Assembly (NCBI RefSeq): GCF_033568475.1
Contig: NC_133123.1
Coordinates: 5,766,001 to 5,830,000, forward strand
DNA: 64,000 bases
Source: Henckelia pumila
Taxonomy: Eukaryota; Streptophyta; Magnoliopsida; Lamiales; Gesneriaceae
Reading direction: 5' to 3'
The position numbers and the translations under genes were made by a program. The notes beneath the pieces were generated by a model that saw only the letters and a list, made by a program, of their open reading frames with translations, searched no databases and was not told where the DNA came from. Below are positions 34,808 to 47,188 of this stretch, one piece after another; within the stretch, counting starts at the first letter, position 1; each line of letters opens with the position of its first letter.

Positions 34808-37629
34808 ATGCTTCTGAATTTCCGTGTTTTCCAATTTTTTTCTGTGTTCTCCGCTCCGAAACTGCAAAAGAAAGCTTTTTTCCCCAAGGTTGTAGCGTTT
34901 ACCGCGAGTGTTCGATCATCGCCAATGGGGTCATCCTCTTATGCGACGTCGTCTGCATTGCTTTTTCGTCAGATGTTTGAGAAGGAGTCGTGCACTTACA
35001 CTTACCTTCTCGCCGATGCTTCTCATCCTGATAAACCTGCCCTTGTTAGTTCGAATCACATCTTAGTTTCTTCTTGTTAATTTTAATTTGCCATTTATGT
35101 TTATGTTCTTTATTCTCTTGCGCATATTCTATTTTAGTAATGGTCAAGTGGGCTCTGGGTTTTTTTTATGTTTGTTTAATGAATTTTGATGTCGTTTGAT
35201 ATGATAGCTTATTGTGGGGTTGGGGTATTTTTGATACATTTACGCATTGTCGATCCTTTTAGTCAGTGAGATGCAAGTGTTAGGATGAAAGTTGTTTGCT
35301 TTTTCCAATCAAGATTGCTCAATCAGCTCTCTATCTATCTTCGTTTTACCGCTGTGTGGATCACTTGAATGTTGACTTACTGACTGATGCTGCCAAATTA
35401 CTAGAACAAGTATCCGCACCACTGTTGAATGTATTATTATTTTCTCACTACAAAGCAGAACCAGTTGATATTCTAAGGTCTAATTCGTTTAGATTATGTA
35501 TCTCTATTGATATATCCCTGCTAAAGCTATGTGTTGATTTCTGTCATCATCAATTTATTCAATTTTTTTAGCGGTTGTAGGAAGGTGTTGTGTATGAGAG
35601 AAAAATAGATAATTCCTTAACTTCCGATACATAGGGAACTGCCCCAGTGTGTTGATATCCGGAGACTTATTTTGTAGTGTGACAACGTTTGTCTTTCTTA
35701 TTCGTTTTTTTTTTCACACTGCAATTTAGCCTTCAGAATGAACTGACGCAACTTCTCTGTAAACAGTTGGTTGACCCTGTAGACAAGACGGTTGATAGGG
35801 ATCTTACTGTGGTGAAAGAGTTGGGTTTAAAGCTTATATATGCAATCAACACACATGTACATGCTGATCATGTGACTGGGACTGGTTTGCTTAAGGTTAC
35901 TCTGTTTTCTCTTCTTTTTTTCGCATTCAAATGGTTTTTGAGTATATTTTGCATTTTCTTAATGATGATTCAATATTATATGATAGTATTCTAACCTGTT
36001 TATTTTTCTGTCGTGGATACAGAGTAAGGTTCCTGGACTGCAATCCATCATCTCTAAATCAAGCAATGCAAAAGCGGACCTATTTGTAGAACCTGGTGAT
36101 AGAATTACGTTTGGTGATCTCTTTCTGGAGGTACCATAGGAGTTGAGCTTTTCAAATTAAATTTACCAATCATTCAACTGAATAGAATAAGTTGATGTAT
36201 GACTTTATCAACCAGTGAATGTAGCCTCTTTAATTAGGCCGATAATGTCCTTGTGATATCCTGAATTTTGGTTCTGTAGGATGCATTCGATTATCCTCAT
36301 GTTGGTTGCATGAATTATCTTCTCTTTCACAGGTTCGTGCAACACCAGGTCATACGCAAGGTTGTGTGACCTATGTCACAGGCGAAGGACCTAATCAGCC
36401 ACAACCAAGGATGGCTTTCACTGGTGATACTTTATTGATACGTGGATGTGGTAGGACAGATTTTCAGGTATTATCTTCTCATGAGAGACCTGTACTCCAA
36501 ATTTTGTTTGTTGTGTCATTTAATTTTTCAGCGGTTAACTCAAGTAACATATTTTCTGTCTAAAACCCTTGAATAAGTAGTTTCCTTTTCTAAAGATGTG
36601 GAGATAATCATTGGAATAGAAACTCTATCTCCTTATAAGTTGATAGTTATGATTCACCAAGTATTTGAGGTTAACCCTTCGTGCATAACATAGTTCTGAT
36701 TCTATGCGGAAATTATATCTCAGATCAGACTCGCATCAATTGAGACATATGAAATACTTAAAGCTCTCAGATTGAAGTAACACATGCAAATTCAATCACA
36801 AGTTTTCCTCGATCTTTTTATCCTTCCTCTGGAGAAATTTTTTGTTAGCTAAATTTGATTCTATATTTTATGTTGTATTTAGAGCTCTGATGTTGAACTC
36901 CCATTACTTTTTCACAGGGTGGCAGTTCCGAGCAGCTTTATAAGTCGGTTCATTTGCAGGTAAGAATAAATACATCATATAAAGAACAAAATTTAATGAC
37001 TTTTAAGTCTCCAAAATTCCCACATATATTCTAAGTTTTTTTTTTTCCAATACAGATCTTTACATTGCCTAAAGACACATTTCTATATCCTGCTCATGAC
37101 TACAAGGGGTTCTCTGTAAGTGACCGTAAAGATCTAATTGCTCTTTGTCTTGGGCACATGCATAACTGAAGTTGCTTGTGCCTTTTTTAGGTGAGTACTG
37201 TGGGAGAAGAGATGCTGCACAACCCCCGCCTAACTAAAGATCAGGTGACCACCCGACTAATCTGTTTTTCGTTTTTGTGATGCCAACTTGTTGACATGTC
37301 AAAGATTCGTCCGCATAAAAAGCTTAATTAAGTACGACCTGTGAAATTCCCATTTGTGATCTAACTTATTTCACTTGTAAAGTGCGATACTGATCTATAT
37401 TCTTTTGCAGGAAACATTCAAAAATATTATGGCAAGTAAGTATTTGAGTGCAAATGCTCAAAACTGAAGTTCTATCTATTCTTGGTGACATTTTGTTGCT
37501 GATATATAATTTGCTTTGTTTTGCACAGATTTAAACCTGTCGTATCCAAAGATGATAGACATAGCAGTCCCTGCTAACATGGTTTGTGGGTTGCAAGACG
37601 TCGAATCCAAATGCTCTCAGAACGTGTAG
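34808..37629 (+). CDS. ETHE1: ETHE1-type persulfide dioxygenase, mitochondrial (9 exons)
   Basis: Exons: 34808-35044, 35767-35895, 36023-36130, 36333-36467, 36918-36959, 37056-37115, 37191-37244, 37411-37435, 37529-37629; 296 residues, all introns GT-AG and frame kept. It belongs to the metallo-beta-lactamase fold: [10 protein letters not shown] gives His109, His111, Asp113 and His114; PGHTQG gives His165; FTGD gives Asp190; PAHDY gives His231. CGRTDFQ is the conserved loop after the metal site. The enzyme oxidises glutathione persulfide to sulfite and glutathione in mitochondria, with one iron, during cysteine breakdown and sulfide detoxification. The first 50 residues are basic and hydroxylated, a targeting sequence. 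The run [13 protein letters not shown] begins the mature domain; an internal Met at residue 38 (PMGSSS) could give a shorter cytosolic form (inference). Confidence 0.95.
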
Positions 37630-38461
37630 GAGTCTTTCTCAGAGAGCAAGAGAACTTCTCGTGGAATTATAATTTACATGATCCGGGACCCAATATGTCG
37701 AATAAATTGGTGGGTTGTTCTGAAATGTTGTACTTGTAGCAGCTCAATTAAATGGTTTTAGCAAAGAAATGATGAAATGAATTGAAACCTTATGCTGTGT
37801 TAAATTTCATTCAAGTTTAGCTACTCTGGTTTCGAATGACAAATCGCTTCTTATTTCCGTGTCTTAGAATAGTCACATATAAATTGTGGATGTAAGTAAA
37901 ACTAATTTCTTTCTGAGACATGTTGACAATAATTGAAAATAACGGAAAACTATTGAGTTAAGGAAACACATATTTTCTATCAATACATTTGAACCACAAA
38001 AATTTCACCAATTAATCAGTCACATTATTTTAGTAAAAATTTACGTAATTTCATAAACATTAGTAAATAACAATGAAAAACTGTGTATCCTAGGCGGATA
38101 ACGTTTGTCCATGCCCTTCGGCTTTGTGTGGAGAACAAACCATTTACAGCAAGGGAGATCCCAAACCTGGTGGCTATGGAGTATCCAAGACTTGCTCCCG
38201 AACCAATAATTATCTGCAATCCAAGCAATCATGCCAGCTGTACCATTGCCATTCGACAACAAGATCCTAACTTTATCCACCGATTCAATTACTCTCGTGT
38301 GCACCACAATTTCAAAGATCTCAATATGTCCCACACGAATCCAGTTGGCTACCTTGGATTGGCTCTTGTTCCATTTTGTGATCATTCTTGGGTGCTACTA
38401 ATTCTTCTTCTGTGAGAATACCAAACCAAGAATCCTCTGTCCCAATAAGAGAAACCAAGAA
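37630..38461. promoter_or_regulatory. 3' UTR of the ETHE1-type gene and promoter of LHCA3
   Basis: The part from about 38090 to 38461 is of balanced composition and includes CCTTGGATTGGCTCTTG (an inverted CCAAT), then a TTCTTCTTCTG pyrimidine patch and a short leader ending AAACCAAGAA before the ATG. I see no TATA box in the last 120 bp; TATA-less promoters are common among photosystem genes. Frames here on either strand have no recognisable content. Confidence 0.5.
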
Positions 38462-39472
38462 ATGGCAACTCAGGCGTTGGTCTCTTCATCATCGATCTGC
38501 GCTTCCGCAGACGCCGCCAGGCAGATCTTTGGAGGAAGGTCGATCCAATCTTCAAGAAAGGTCTCGTTTGTTGTCAAGGCAGAGGCTAGTCCTCCTGTCA
38601 AGGTAATCACAAGACATCCCACCCACACAAGTGAATTCTCAAAAAAATCTTGACTTTGTTGTGGGCACAAGTTTACTGCTAGCTAGCTTTTGATTGTGAG
38701 TTTTTTTGTTTCAGCAAGGAGCAGACAGGCAACTCTGGTTTGCATCCAAGCAGAGCTTATCCTACTTGAATGGAAGGTAAATCATCTGTCAGTCTACTGA
38801 TTTCTTTTAGACATGGAGTTGAAACTTAACCGAAAACTTGCAACTTTTGTTTGCAGTCTCCCCGGTGACTACGGATTCGACCCGTTGGGGCTGTCAGACC
38901 CAGAAGGCACAGGAGGATTCATCGAGCCCAGATGGCTAGCCTACGGAGAAATCATCAACGGCCGTTTCGCAATGCTAGGGGCAGTGGGTGCCATAGCACC
39001 AGAAATCCTAGGGAAAGCCGGCCTGATTCCAGCAGAAACAGCTCTCCCCTGGTTCCAAACAGGAGTCATCCCCCCGGCCGGAACATACAACTACTGGGCT
39101 GATAACTACACACTCTTTGTTCTAGAAATGGCGCTGATGGGATTCGCAGAGCACCGGAGATTCCAGGACTGGTACAATCCAGGCTCCATGGGGAAGCAGT
39201 ACTTCTTGGGGCTGGAGAAGGGATTGGGCGGGTCGGGCGAACCGGCCTACCCCGGAGGCCCGTTTTTCAACCCGCTTGGATTCGGGAAAGACGAGAAATC
39301 ATTGAAGGAACTGAAGTTGAAGGAAGTGAAGAACGGGAGATTGGCTATGTTGGCTATCTTGGGTTACTTCATCCAGGCCCTGGTGACGGGTGAGGGCCCG
39401 TATGAGAACTTGCTGGCTCACTTGTCGGATCCTGTGCACAACAATGTGCTAACCAGCCTCAAATTTCACTAA
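38462..39472 (+). CDS. LHCA3: Photosystem I chlorophyll a/b-binding protein Lhca3
   Basis: Three exons, 38462-38602, 38715-38776, 38857-39472; 272 residues, matching the usual Lhca3 length. Residues 1 to about 40 are a Ser/Ala-rich chloroplast transit peptide. The mature protein has [13 protein letters not shown], helix 1 with [20 protein letters not shown], a middle helix [19 protein letters not shown] and helix 3 [18 protein letters not shown]. The two E..NGR.AM motifs hold the paired Glu-Arg ion pairs and chlorophyll ligands. Position 102 is Asn where most LHC proteins have His; in Lhca3 and Lhca4 this Asn is known to produce the far-red-shifted chlorophylls. The protein sits in the LHCI belt of photosystem I. 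Identification rests on near-full-length recall of the family and is secure. Confidence 0.98.
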
Positions 39473-39754
39473 GATTATGTCCAAATTTAATGTCTCTATC
39501 GAGTCTGATTTGTGATCTGGTCATATCATGTGCAGGGTACTATTCGAGCATCTCTTTGTGTAATATATAACAGAAGATCATGATTTTCATTCTTGTTATT
39601 CGTCAAGCTTAGTGTTCATCTTGTTTACCAAGTTTGAAAAGAAACTATGTACATGACTTTATCATGACCACTTAATTTGGAAATACGGTGTAGGAGTTTA
39701 TTATAATTTCTAAAAATTTACGAGATAAAATCAGCTAAACAAGTGTTCTGAATC
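39473..39754. other. LHCA3 3' UTR and spacer
   Basis: Non-coding flank up to the target duplication GACAT (39755-39759) of the following retrotransposon. Confidence 0.7.
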
Positions 39755-39759
39755 GACAT

Positions 39760-40029
39760 AGTTAGAATATAACAACGAGAATGAAGAAATGGGATTTCAT
39801 TCCTTGATTGATGACGATGAACAATATTGATTTAAATAACCTGTTACAACGCATAATCTTGTGACATTTGGAGAAGATCTAGTGATTCTGCTATAATAAA
39901 TCTAACAACTTTTAAATAAAACAAATGAAATGAAAATTATTTTAGAAGAGTCTCGACGCTCTAAATGGGCTGCAAAGCTATCCGGGCTTCACCACAGGAT
40001 TTAATGGATTGGGCATGGAGTCTTTAACT
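39760..40029 (-). repeat. 3' LTR of the minus-strand copia element
   Basis: 270 bp, aligned end to end with 44354-44623. The RNase H frame continues into it to 39978. Confidence 0.95.
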
Positions 40030-40745
40030 TTTCCGCTCAAGCTCAGCAGGGGATGAGAATGCACTTTGAGCATGGATCGTAATCTGATGAATGTTGCAAC
40101 AGAAAGAGGTTTTGTAAGCACATCAGCAGTCTGATCATAGGACGTAACATGACGAACAGAGACAATGTTGGACTGAATCTTTTCTCGAACAAAATGAAGA
40201 TCTAATTTCAGATGCTTCGTGCGAGCATGTAAAATAGGATTAGCACTTAAGGCAATTGTGCTAACATTGTCACACCACAACAGTTGTACTTTATCAGGAG
40301 GAATATGAAGCTCACTTAATAAAGATCGAATCCATAAAAGCTCAGACGTAGCATTGGCAAGGCTACGATACTCAGCTTCGGTGCTAGAACGAGATACCAC
40401 AGATTGTTTCTTAGAACTCCATGAGATGGGTGAATGACCAAGAAACCAACAAAAACCAGAAACAGAGCGGCGATTATCCGGATCACTACCCCAATCGGCA
40501 TCACAAAAACCAGATAAAGTGAGATCACGCGAAACACCAAGTTGAATCCCAAAGTCAAGAGTACCATGTAAGTAACGCAAGATGCGTTTGGCTGCTTTCC
40601 AGTGAGAGTATAAGGGTGTTTGCATAAACTGGCAGACCTTGTTGACACTATAAGCAATGTCTGGCCTAGTGATGGTCAAGTATTGCAGTGCACCAACTGT
40701 GCTTCGATAAAGAGTGACATCGTCAAAAGGATCACCATCATGCAA
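39978..40745 (-). pseudogene. copia RNase H domain
   Basis: 255 residues. It contains YRSTVGALQYLTITRPDIAY, the catalytic regions CDADWGSDPDNRRSVSG and SSTEAEYRSLA, and HTKHL-type RTKHLKLDLHFVRE near the end, with DVLTKPL. It is separated from the reverse transcriptase frame by an in-frame TAA at about 40748-40750. The role in the element is removal of RNA from the RNA-DNA hybrid. Confidence 0.93.
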
Positions 40746-40753
40746 AGATTACT

Positions 40754-41929
40754 TCACTCCAGTAGACATTGGTGTAGGTAACGGCTTTGCATTTTCCAAC
40801 TTTGTGCGAACCAGGAGATCTCAGTATACTTTGTTTGAATGAGAAACAAAGACTTATCAACCGAGCGAAATACTTCGATGCCGAGGAAATAAGAGACTTC
40901 ACCAAGATCTTTAAGAGAAAACCTGCTACTGAGTTGGTGAATCAAGTTGTGAAGTTGAGTCTCATCATTGCCTGTGACTAAAATATCATCTACATAAACA
41001 AGTATATAAATGACATAAGTATCACCAAATTTAACAAATAGTGAGGGGTCTGCTTTAGAGGAAACAAAGCCGACAGATTGAAGAGTGAATTGAAGTCTCT
41101 CAAACCAGGCCCGCAGAGCTTGTTTAAGCCCATAGATAGCTTTATGAAGCTTACAAACAAGAGGCAAAGCACCATTTTGAACTTCAAAGCCAGGTGGTTG
41201 GCGCATATAGACAACTTCATGAAGAAAACCATTCAGGAAGGCATTATTAACATCAATTTGTTTGATGTTCCAGCCTTTCAAAGCAACAATTGTGAGGACA
41301 AGTCGAATCGTAGTAGGCTTCACCACATAGCTAAAAGTTTCAGTGTAATCAATAACTTGAGTTTGGGAATACCCTTGGGCCATAAGACGGGCCTTATAAC
41401 GAGCAATGGAACCATCAGGATTGGTTTTGATTTTAAACACCCACTTACAACCAATAAGTGGTGTATCAGTAGGAGCATGGACAAGAGACCAAGTATTATT
41501 AGCAACCAAGGCATTAAATTCAATCTCCATAGCTTGACACCAAGGAGGATGAAGTATGACTTCTTTAACTGTCAAGGGTTCCTGAAAGACAGGTACATCA
41601 GTCATGTAAATCTTTGGTTTGATGATTCCTACCTTAGCCCGAGTAATCATGTGATGACTGTTTGAGGGGAATGGAGCAGGGAGTGGTCCAGAGGAATCAA
41701 TGTTGAGATGTTGAGGAGAGCGAAAAGTGGATAAATCCAGGGAGGAATAAAGAGGAATTGTTGTAGGAGATGGAACAGTGAGTGTTCCAAAGGAAGCAGG
41801 GTTATGATTTTGAGTGGAAGATGAGAATGAAAAATCTAAGGATGAAGGAGGAGGACCTGTATTAGAAGAAGTATCCGGGCTAGAAATAACAGGAAGAAGG
41901 AGATTGGAGGGATGACTTAAAGTTGACAC
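40754..41929 (-). pseudogene. copia reverse transcriptase domain
   Basis: 391 residues: a Ser/Pro-rich linker, then HPPWCQAMEIEFNALVANNTW, WVFKIKTNPDGSIARYKARL and IKQIDVNNAFLNG. Next come YGLKQALRAWFERL (usually LKQAPRAW) and the catalytic YVDDILVTGND, followed by FSLKDLGEVSYFLGIE. The conserved Asp pair is intact, but the frame ends at a stop before RNase H and is shifted relative to integrase. Confidence 0.93.
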
Positions 41930-41999
41930 ATTTGAGGGAGTAGACAGCCGTGATAATGGGAAAATGGTTTCATCAAATCGAACATGCCTCGAAATATAA

Positions 42000-43257
42000 A
42001 GCCTTCCTTCAGAACTTATACACTTATAGCCCTTATGTTTTTCACTATAACCAATAAAAGTGCAAGGAGTAGAGCGAAGGGCAAGTTTGTGATTAGTATA
42101 TGGTCGAAGACAAGGAAAACAAAGGCACCTAAATATTTTAAATCAAGTAAAATCAGGAACCTTGTTGCACAACCGAGTAAAGGGAATAGCCCCACCAATA
42201 CTCGAAGAAGAAAGTCTGTTGATGAGGTAAACAGCTGTGGAGAAAGCATTTTCCCAATATTCAAAAGGCATAGATGCATGAGCAAGTAAAGATATTCCAG
42301 TTTCGACTATATGGCGATGCTAATGATCAACGACCCCATTTTGTTTAGAAGTATAAGGACACGACAGACGATGAATAATACCAGAGGATTGAAAATAATT
42401 GTATAAAGGTCGAAACTCCCCTCCCTCATCAGTTTGTATGGCTTTGATTTGGAATTAAACTGAAGCTCAACATATTTGTGAAAATTAAAGAAGACTCGAC
42501 TAGCTTCAGATTTAAGGTGAAAAAAATAAATCCAAGTGTAACGTGTAAAAGCATCTACAAAGCTGATGTAAAAGCGTGAACCATTACGAGAAGGTGTAGA
42601 AGCTGGTCCCCAGATATCACAATAAACTAATTCAAAAGGCGCAGAAAACTTAGTGATAGAGGCAGAAAAAGGTAACTGATGACTCCTGCCAAGTTGGCAA
42701 GCTGAACAAAATTTCATTGTATCATTTTTTGAAATAGAGACATTACAATTGAGTAAAACTTTCTTAACAGTAGTTAGAGTAGGATGACTTAGTCTTAGAT
42801 GCCATTTATCTAAGGTATGGGACGATGCATTTGTTGAAAGTGAGGGCGGAGTGTGCTGAGCAGACGCACTTGGGACAGAGAAGGTAGATTGTAGACAGGT
42901 GGCTGGAGTGGGAGAGGCCGAGAGTTGAGATCCAAGATGAAATTTATAGAGACCATCATGCAAAGTCCCGCGGAAAAGAGTTGCTCGCGTTGCTAGGTCC
43001 TTGACAAGACAAAAAAGAGGGTGAAACTCAAAGAAGACTTGATTTTCTTGAGCAAATTTACTGACACTAATCAAGTTTTTAGTAATCCTGTGAACATGAA
43101 GAAGATGCTTCAATAAAAAGGAACGTGAGGAAGTGGATGGGTGAAACTGAAAGTGACCTATATGGGTTATTGACAAACCTGCACCATTTCCCACATGAAC
43201 CTTACCACCACCTGAGTATTCGGAGCCAACAGAAAGATTCCCAAATTCATTGGTCAC
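42000..43257 (-). pseudogene. copia protease remnant, GAG-pre-integrase and integrase
   Basis: The frame 42307-43257 carries the pre-integrase HLRLSHPTLTTV, the zinc-binding CSACQLGRSHQLPF, and the first catalytic Asp in YCDIWGPA followed by SFVDAFTRYTW. After a frameshift near 42440 the rest of the integrase core and C-terminal part is scattered over other minus-strand frames down to 42000. It is broken and cannot give an active integrase. Confidence 0.88.
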
Positions 43258-44336
43258 ATGATGAGAAGCACCTGAGTCAGGATACCACCATTCCTTAGAA
43301 ACTGGTTCACATCGAGTAGTAGTGAAGGCAGTAGCAGGGTAGGAGTGAGATGATCGATTGAAAGCCTGGGGGATGGGGCGTGAGCTGGCATTGGTCTTAG
43401 GAGAAAATTCCTGCTCAAACCTATAGTTGCAAATTTCAGCAACATGGCCAGGTACCTTACAGATTTGGCATATGGGCCGACCATTATTTTGATGCCAATA
43501 GCGCCTACCCCCACGACCATTTCTTCCTCTGCCCCTACTTCGATGAGTAGTTCCAGGAGACTGAAATGATGACCCTGAGGATGAAGAAGTGTGATCTGAT
43601 TTCTTTTGCTGTGAAAAGGAAGTGGCGTTGACAGAAGGCGATGAGTTGTCACCGGTGATATTTTAAGTATCGAGTCTGCCTTTGTGAGCCATGAGAAGAG
43701 CTCCCACCTCAAAAGATTGAGTATATCGACTCTAGAGGTGACATGGACCACAACAAAGTCGTATTCCTGTCCAACACCGCCAAGGATATACAAGATTTGA
43801 TCCTCTTCAGTAATGGTATGACCACAAGCAGAAAGAATATCGATATAGCCTTTCATTTTACCAAGATACTCCTTCATGCCCAGATTACCTTTCTTCAAGG
43901 TCTGGAGTTGTAGTTTGTACTGCATCACTCGAGCCTTAGATCGAGTGGCAAAGAGATGTGAAACCCGTGACCAAAGTTGTGTTGAGGTTTGACAACCTAT
44001 CATTTGGCCTTGAACGGATTCACTCATAGAAGCCAAAAGAAAAGAGAAGAGGAGTTGGTCCTGTCGAACCCAGATAATAAAGTCGGGATTAATGGTTTCG
44101 GGTGCACCATTTTCAGAAAGAACTTGAGGTGGTACAGGAGGATTATTAGAGATGTAGGACTCAAGACCAAGCCCTCGAATGGCGGCTAGAACTTGTAGAT
44201 GCCAAAGAAGGAAATTCTCATCACTGAGTTTGACTGAGGTGATTTGATTTGCAGGATTCACGAGGAGAAAATATGGATTTATGGTCGTAGAGGGCATCAG
44301 AGTAGAAATCCCAGAATCAGAGAAGGCGTTAGCCAT
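43254..44336 (-). pseudogene. copia gag
   Basis: It starts with an ATG 5 nt downstream of the primer site (MANAFSDSGIS). It has the UBN2/gag-type core VKLSDENFLLWHLQVLAAIRG, VRQDQLLFSFLLASMSESV, and YLGKMKGYIDILSACGHTI. A frameshift near 43680 moves the nucleocapsid part into another frame; a CXXC...H knuckle is still recognisable from CQICKVPGH-like codons near 43440. Gag forms the particle and binds the RNA. Confidence 0.88.
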
Positions 44337-44353
44337 TTCAGCTCTGGATACCA

Positions 44354-44623
44354 AGTTAGAATATAAGAACGAGAATGAAGAAATGTGATTTCATTCCTTG
44401 ATTGGTGATGATGAACAGTATTGATTTAAATAACCTATTACAGCGCATAATCTTGTGACACTTGGAGAAGATCTAGTGATTATGTTATAACAAATCTAAC
44501 AACTCTTAAATAAAACAAATGAAATGAAAATTATTTTAGAAGAGTCTCGATGCTTTAAATGAGCTGCAAAACTATCCGGGCTTCACCACGGGATTTAATG
44601 GGTTGGGCATGGAGTCTTTAACT
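44354..44623 (-). repeat. 5' LTR of the minus-strand copia element
   Basis: 270 bp. The primer-binding site follows immediately on the minus strand. Confidence 0.95.
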
Positions 44624-44628
44624 GACAT

Positions 44629-46663
44629 CATATTTGATAATCAAATAAGGCTGCCATTTTTAATGTTTTATGAGTTTAGATATTATAATTTTTTTTGTAT
44701 TTTTAACACAGATATTGTAATTTTTGTTTTCACGGAAAACATGAAAATTCTTCGCTTCTAGAGAGCCATGAGCCGATGAGTGGTTGGGTTTTGCATGATA
44801 ATCTAAAACAATAAGGCCCATGATGTCAGGTTTAAGGCCCAATATATAAGGCCCAATAAGGTTGGGTTTTTCCAAGATTTTTTATTCAAAGTCCAGTCCA
44901 ACTATCTTCTTTAAATTAAAATTAATTACCAATTCATGATGAAACTCGCCCATAAATTAAGGTTGTTTATTTTCCTTTTGTCAACCTATTTTTTTTTAAT
45001 TTTATTATATGTATATATTTATGCTATAGTTTTTACTAATTATAATAAGCTTGAGGGGCCTAGATAGGTATTATTTGTGAAGTGCTTCTTAAAATCTTTC
45101 TCAAATACTACCATAGTATAGGGTAATTGAACTGATCAGGGAAGCGCGACATATATATTTTGTCCATAAAAAAATTATTAACAAAATGATATTTATGACA
45201 TACAAGCAATTCATAATAATCACGTGTTGGGATGCTGATTGATGTATACAATTATATATAAGTAGCATTTCTATTATTTCATTTATCTAGGAAAATCGAT
45301 GTTCTAGCTGAAAATAATTAAGCCTCGTCGCTCTTCAATATCATGTTACGAACGAAACAATGCAAATAGGGTTATCTTCGGTTAGAAGTATGCCCCCACA
45401 AACATGTTGAATAGTCTTCGTTCATGAAGATAAATTGTCATTATGAATTGCTAAAAGTTTTTAAAATTATGCTTATAATATACATGTTTTTTAATCGGTT
45501 ATGTGTTTAATTTTACCAAAAATTGAAAAGGAAATGATAATTGGCTCTTGTCCATGTGCAAAGGCCTAGAATAAAGGGCACGCTCCATTAATAGAAACAC
45601 TCGCCTTCTTCTTTAGTTGCCATCCTTTCCTTTTCTCTGCTTGCCTTTCCGTAAGTTGCATGCACGAGAGGGAACCTTAATCAATCCCCATAATTAAAAT
45701 TTATTTTTATTTTTTTATTACATATGTATATATTTTAGGCTGCATGGGTCCTTGTATGTATTAGATTTTGAATTAATGTGTATTTTATAGCTTTAATATA
45801 GATTAAAATTACATTAATCCATCAATTTGCAACACGACGTACACAAGAAATGGGTTTTATACTTTTGAGAAATTAAATAATAAAGATCTGTTAATAATAA
45901 CTTCTATATTCATTTTGAGAGAAACTTCACATGGTTTTTTTATTCATTATAGTATTTAGTTAGCCGCTTCTTGGAGTTTAATACCAAAATTAATCGATCC
46001 TACCTATTAAGTAATGATCACTTGATTGATTCATGTGAAGAATCTTAGATAAATAAAACAAAACTGAATTTTAAGATACATAATATATATGAAATTCACA
46101 TACACTTTAAGTATTTTATTTAATAAATAAAAAGTTTAGGTTAATTTGTATGAAAAATTCTACACTACCACTTGGGAAAAATAGAGATGATTGATACAAT
46201 TATCAACGGGGAATTCTAGCTCAACCAACCACTGTCTCAAAATTGAAACTTTGATATTAAAAAAACGAGTAAAAATTAATTTGATACACGAATTATTGGT
46301 TAAATATCAAATTGGTATACAAACGTTTGTTAATAATTTAATTGGTACATGTCCGCCGGATTCCGATCAATTTTCGGTGACATTTATGTAAAATGTCCAA
46401 TTTGCCTTTTATTACAAAAAATACACATTTTATTTTAAGTTTTAATTAGATATATTTTTATATTATATTTTATACGTAAAAATTGATTTGATTAAATTTT
46501 TATTTGTACATAATATTTATTATATTAGATGTATTAAATAGATTATATTTTCAACAAGAAGGATTAGATAAATTATATTAAAACATATATTACGCCTTAA
46601 ACGCATATAAATCTCGATTGTGAGATTAATGTTTTTAATACATTAACAAGGCCCTTTTGTTTA
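44629..46663. other. AT-rich spacer between retrotransposons
   Basis: No gene recognised. Bases 46262-46400 contain the TTTGGTACACGAACTATTGG-type end of the palindromic family seen at 1649-2793, here as GATACACGAATTATTGG. Confidence 0.6.
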
Positions 46664-46814
46664 TGTTTTGATGATTAACAAATCTAGGTTAAAATGTTAC
46701 TAATGTTTACAATGAGCTTATTACAGAGTTAAAATTTTCAAGGCTCAATTTCGTACAAGTTTATTCAAGATCAGAAACAAATTTCAAAGACTTATACTAC
46801 TACGAGTTCGGAAG

Positions 46815-47180
46815 TTTCGATTGGAGTTCGGAACCTCCGATCCGGAACAGAATGATCTTCGGAAGCTAAGGGACGATCGGACATTCCGATCATGGTTCGG
46901 AAGCTCCGATCTATTTTCAAAAAATTTTATATTGTTCGGAAACAGAACGGAAGCTACGAAGTGACGAGATCGGAAGCACCGATCATAGATCGGAAGTTCC
47001 GATCTACTACGGCGGCCTGATAATCTTGTCCGGAAGACTTTTGCTCGACAACATATTTAATGCGCCGATCGGAAGCTCCGAAGTGAGATCGGAAGTTCCG
47101 ATCCTGTACAAACCGCGTGACTCAGAATTTAAATTTCGGAAGCTCCGATGCTGGGAACGGAAGTTCCGATCGATGCCGAA
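46815..47180 (+). repeat. Array of GATCGGAA/TTCCGATC dyads in LTR U3
   Basis: About eleven copies of a 15-17 bp imperfect dyad, consensus GATCGGAAGNTCCGATC, at irregular spacing. It ends directly upstream of the TATAAATAG at 47189. Variants: GATCGGACATTCCGATC, GATCGGAAGCACCGATC, TTCGGAAGCTCCGATC, GATCGGAAGTTCCGATC. Confidence 0.85.
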
Positions 47181-47188
47181 TTTCCAAC

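Larger units (their letters stand above)
39760..44623 (-). mobile_element. Ty1/copia LTR retrotransposon, complete but decayed
   Basis: Two 270-bp LTRs (39760-40029 and 44354-44623) are flanked by the 5-bp duplication GACAT (39755-39759, 44624-44628). The minus-strand primer site TGGTATCCAGAGC lies next to the right LTR (44341-44353). The order gag, integrase, reverse transcriptase, RNase H marks it as copia. LTR ends are AGTTA...TAACT rather than the usual TG...CA. I counted about 18 differences between the LTRs by eye. The polypurine tract (GAGCGGAAA on the minus strand) and the last codons of pol overlap the 3' LTR. Several frameshifts and a stop make it non-functional. Confidence 0.95.

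Noticed and set aside
41078-41665. 195-residue plus-strand frame
   Set aside because: Antisense shadow of the copia reverse transcriptase.
46980-47110. AGATCGGAAG strings resembling Illumina adapter
   Set aside because: Only about ten bases match; the following bases differ, and the strings are part of a varied dyad array inside an LTR with many non-adapter variants.
46801-47180. CRISPR-like array of short repeats
   Set aside because: Repeats are imperfect dyads at irregular spacing in a plant LTR; there are no uniform spacers.
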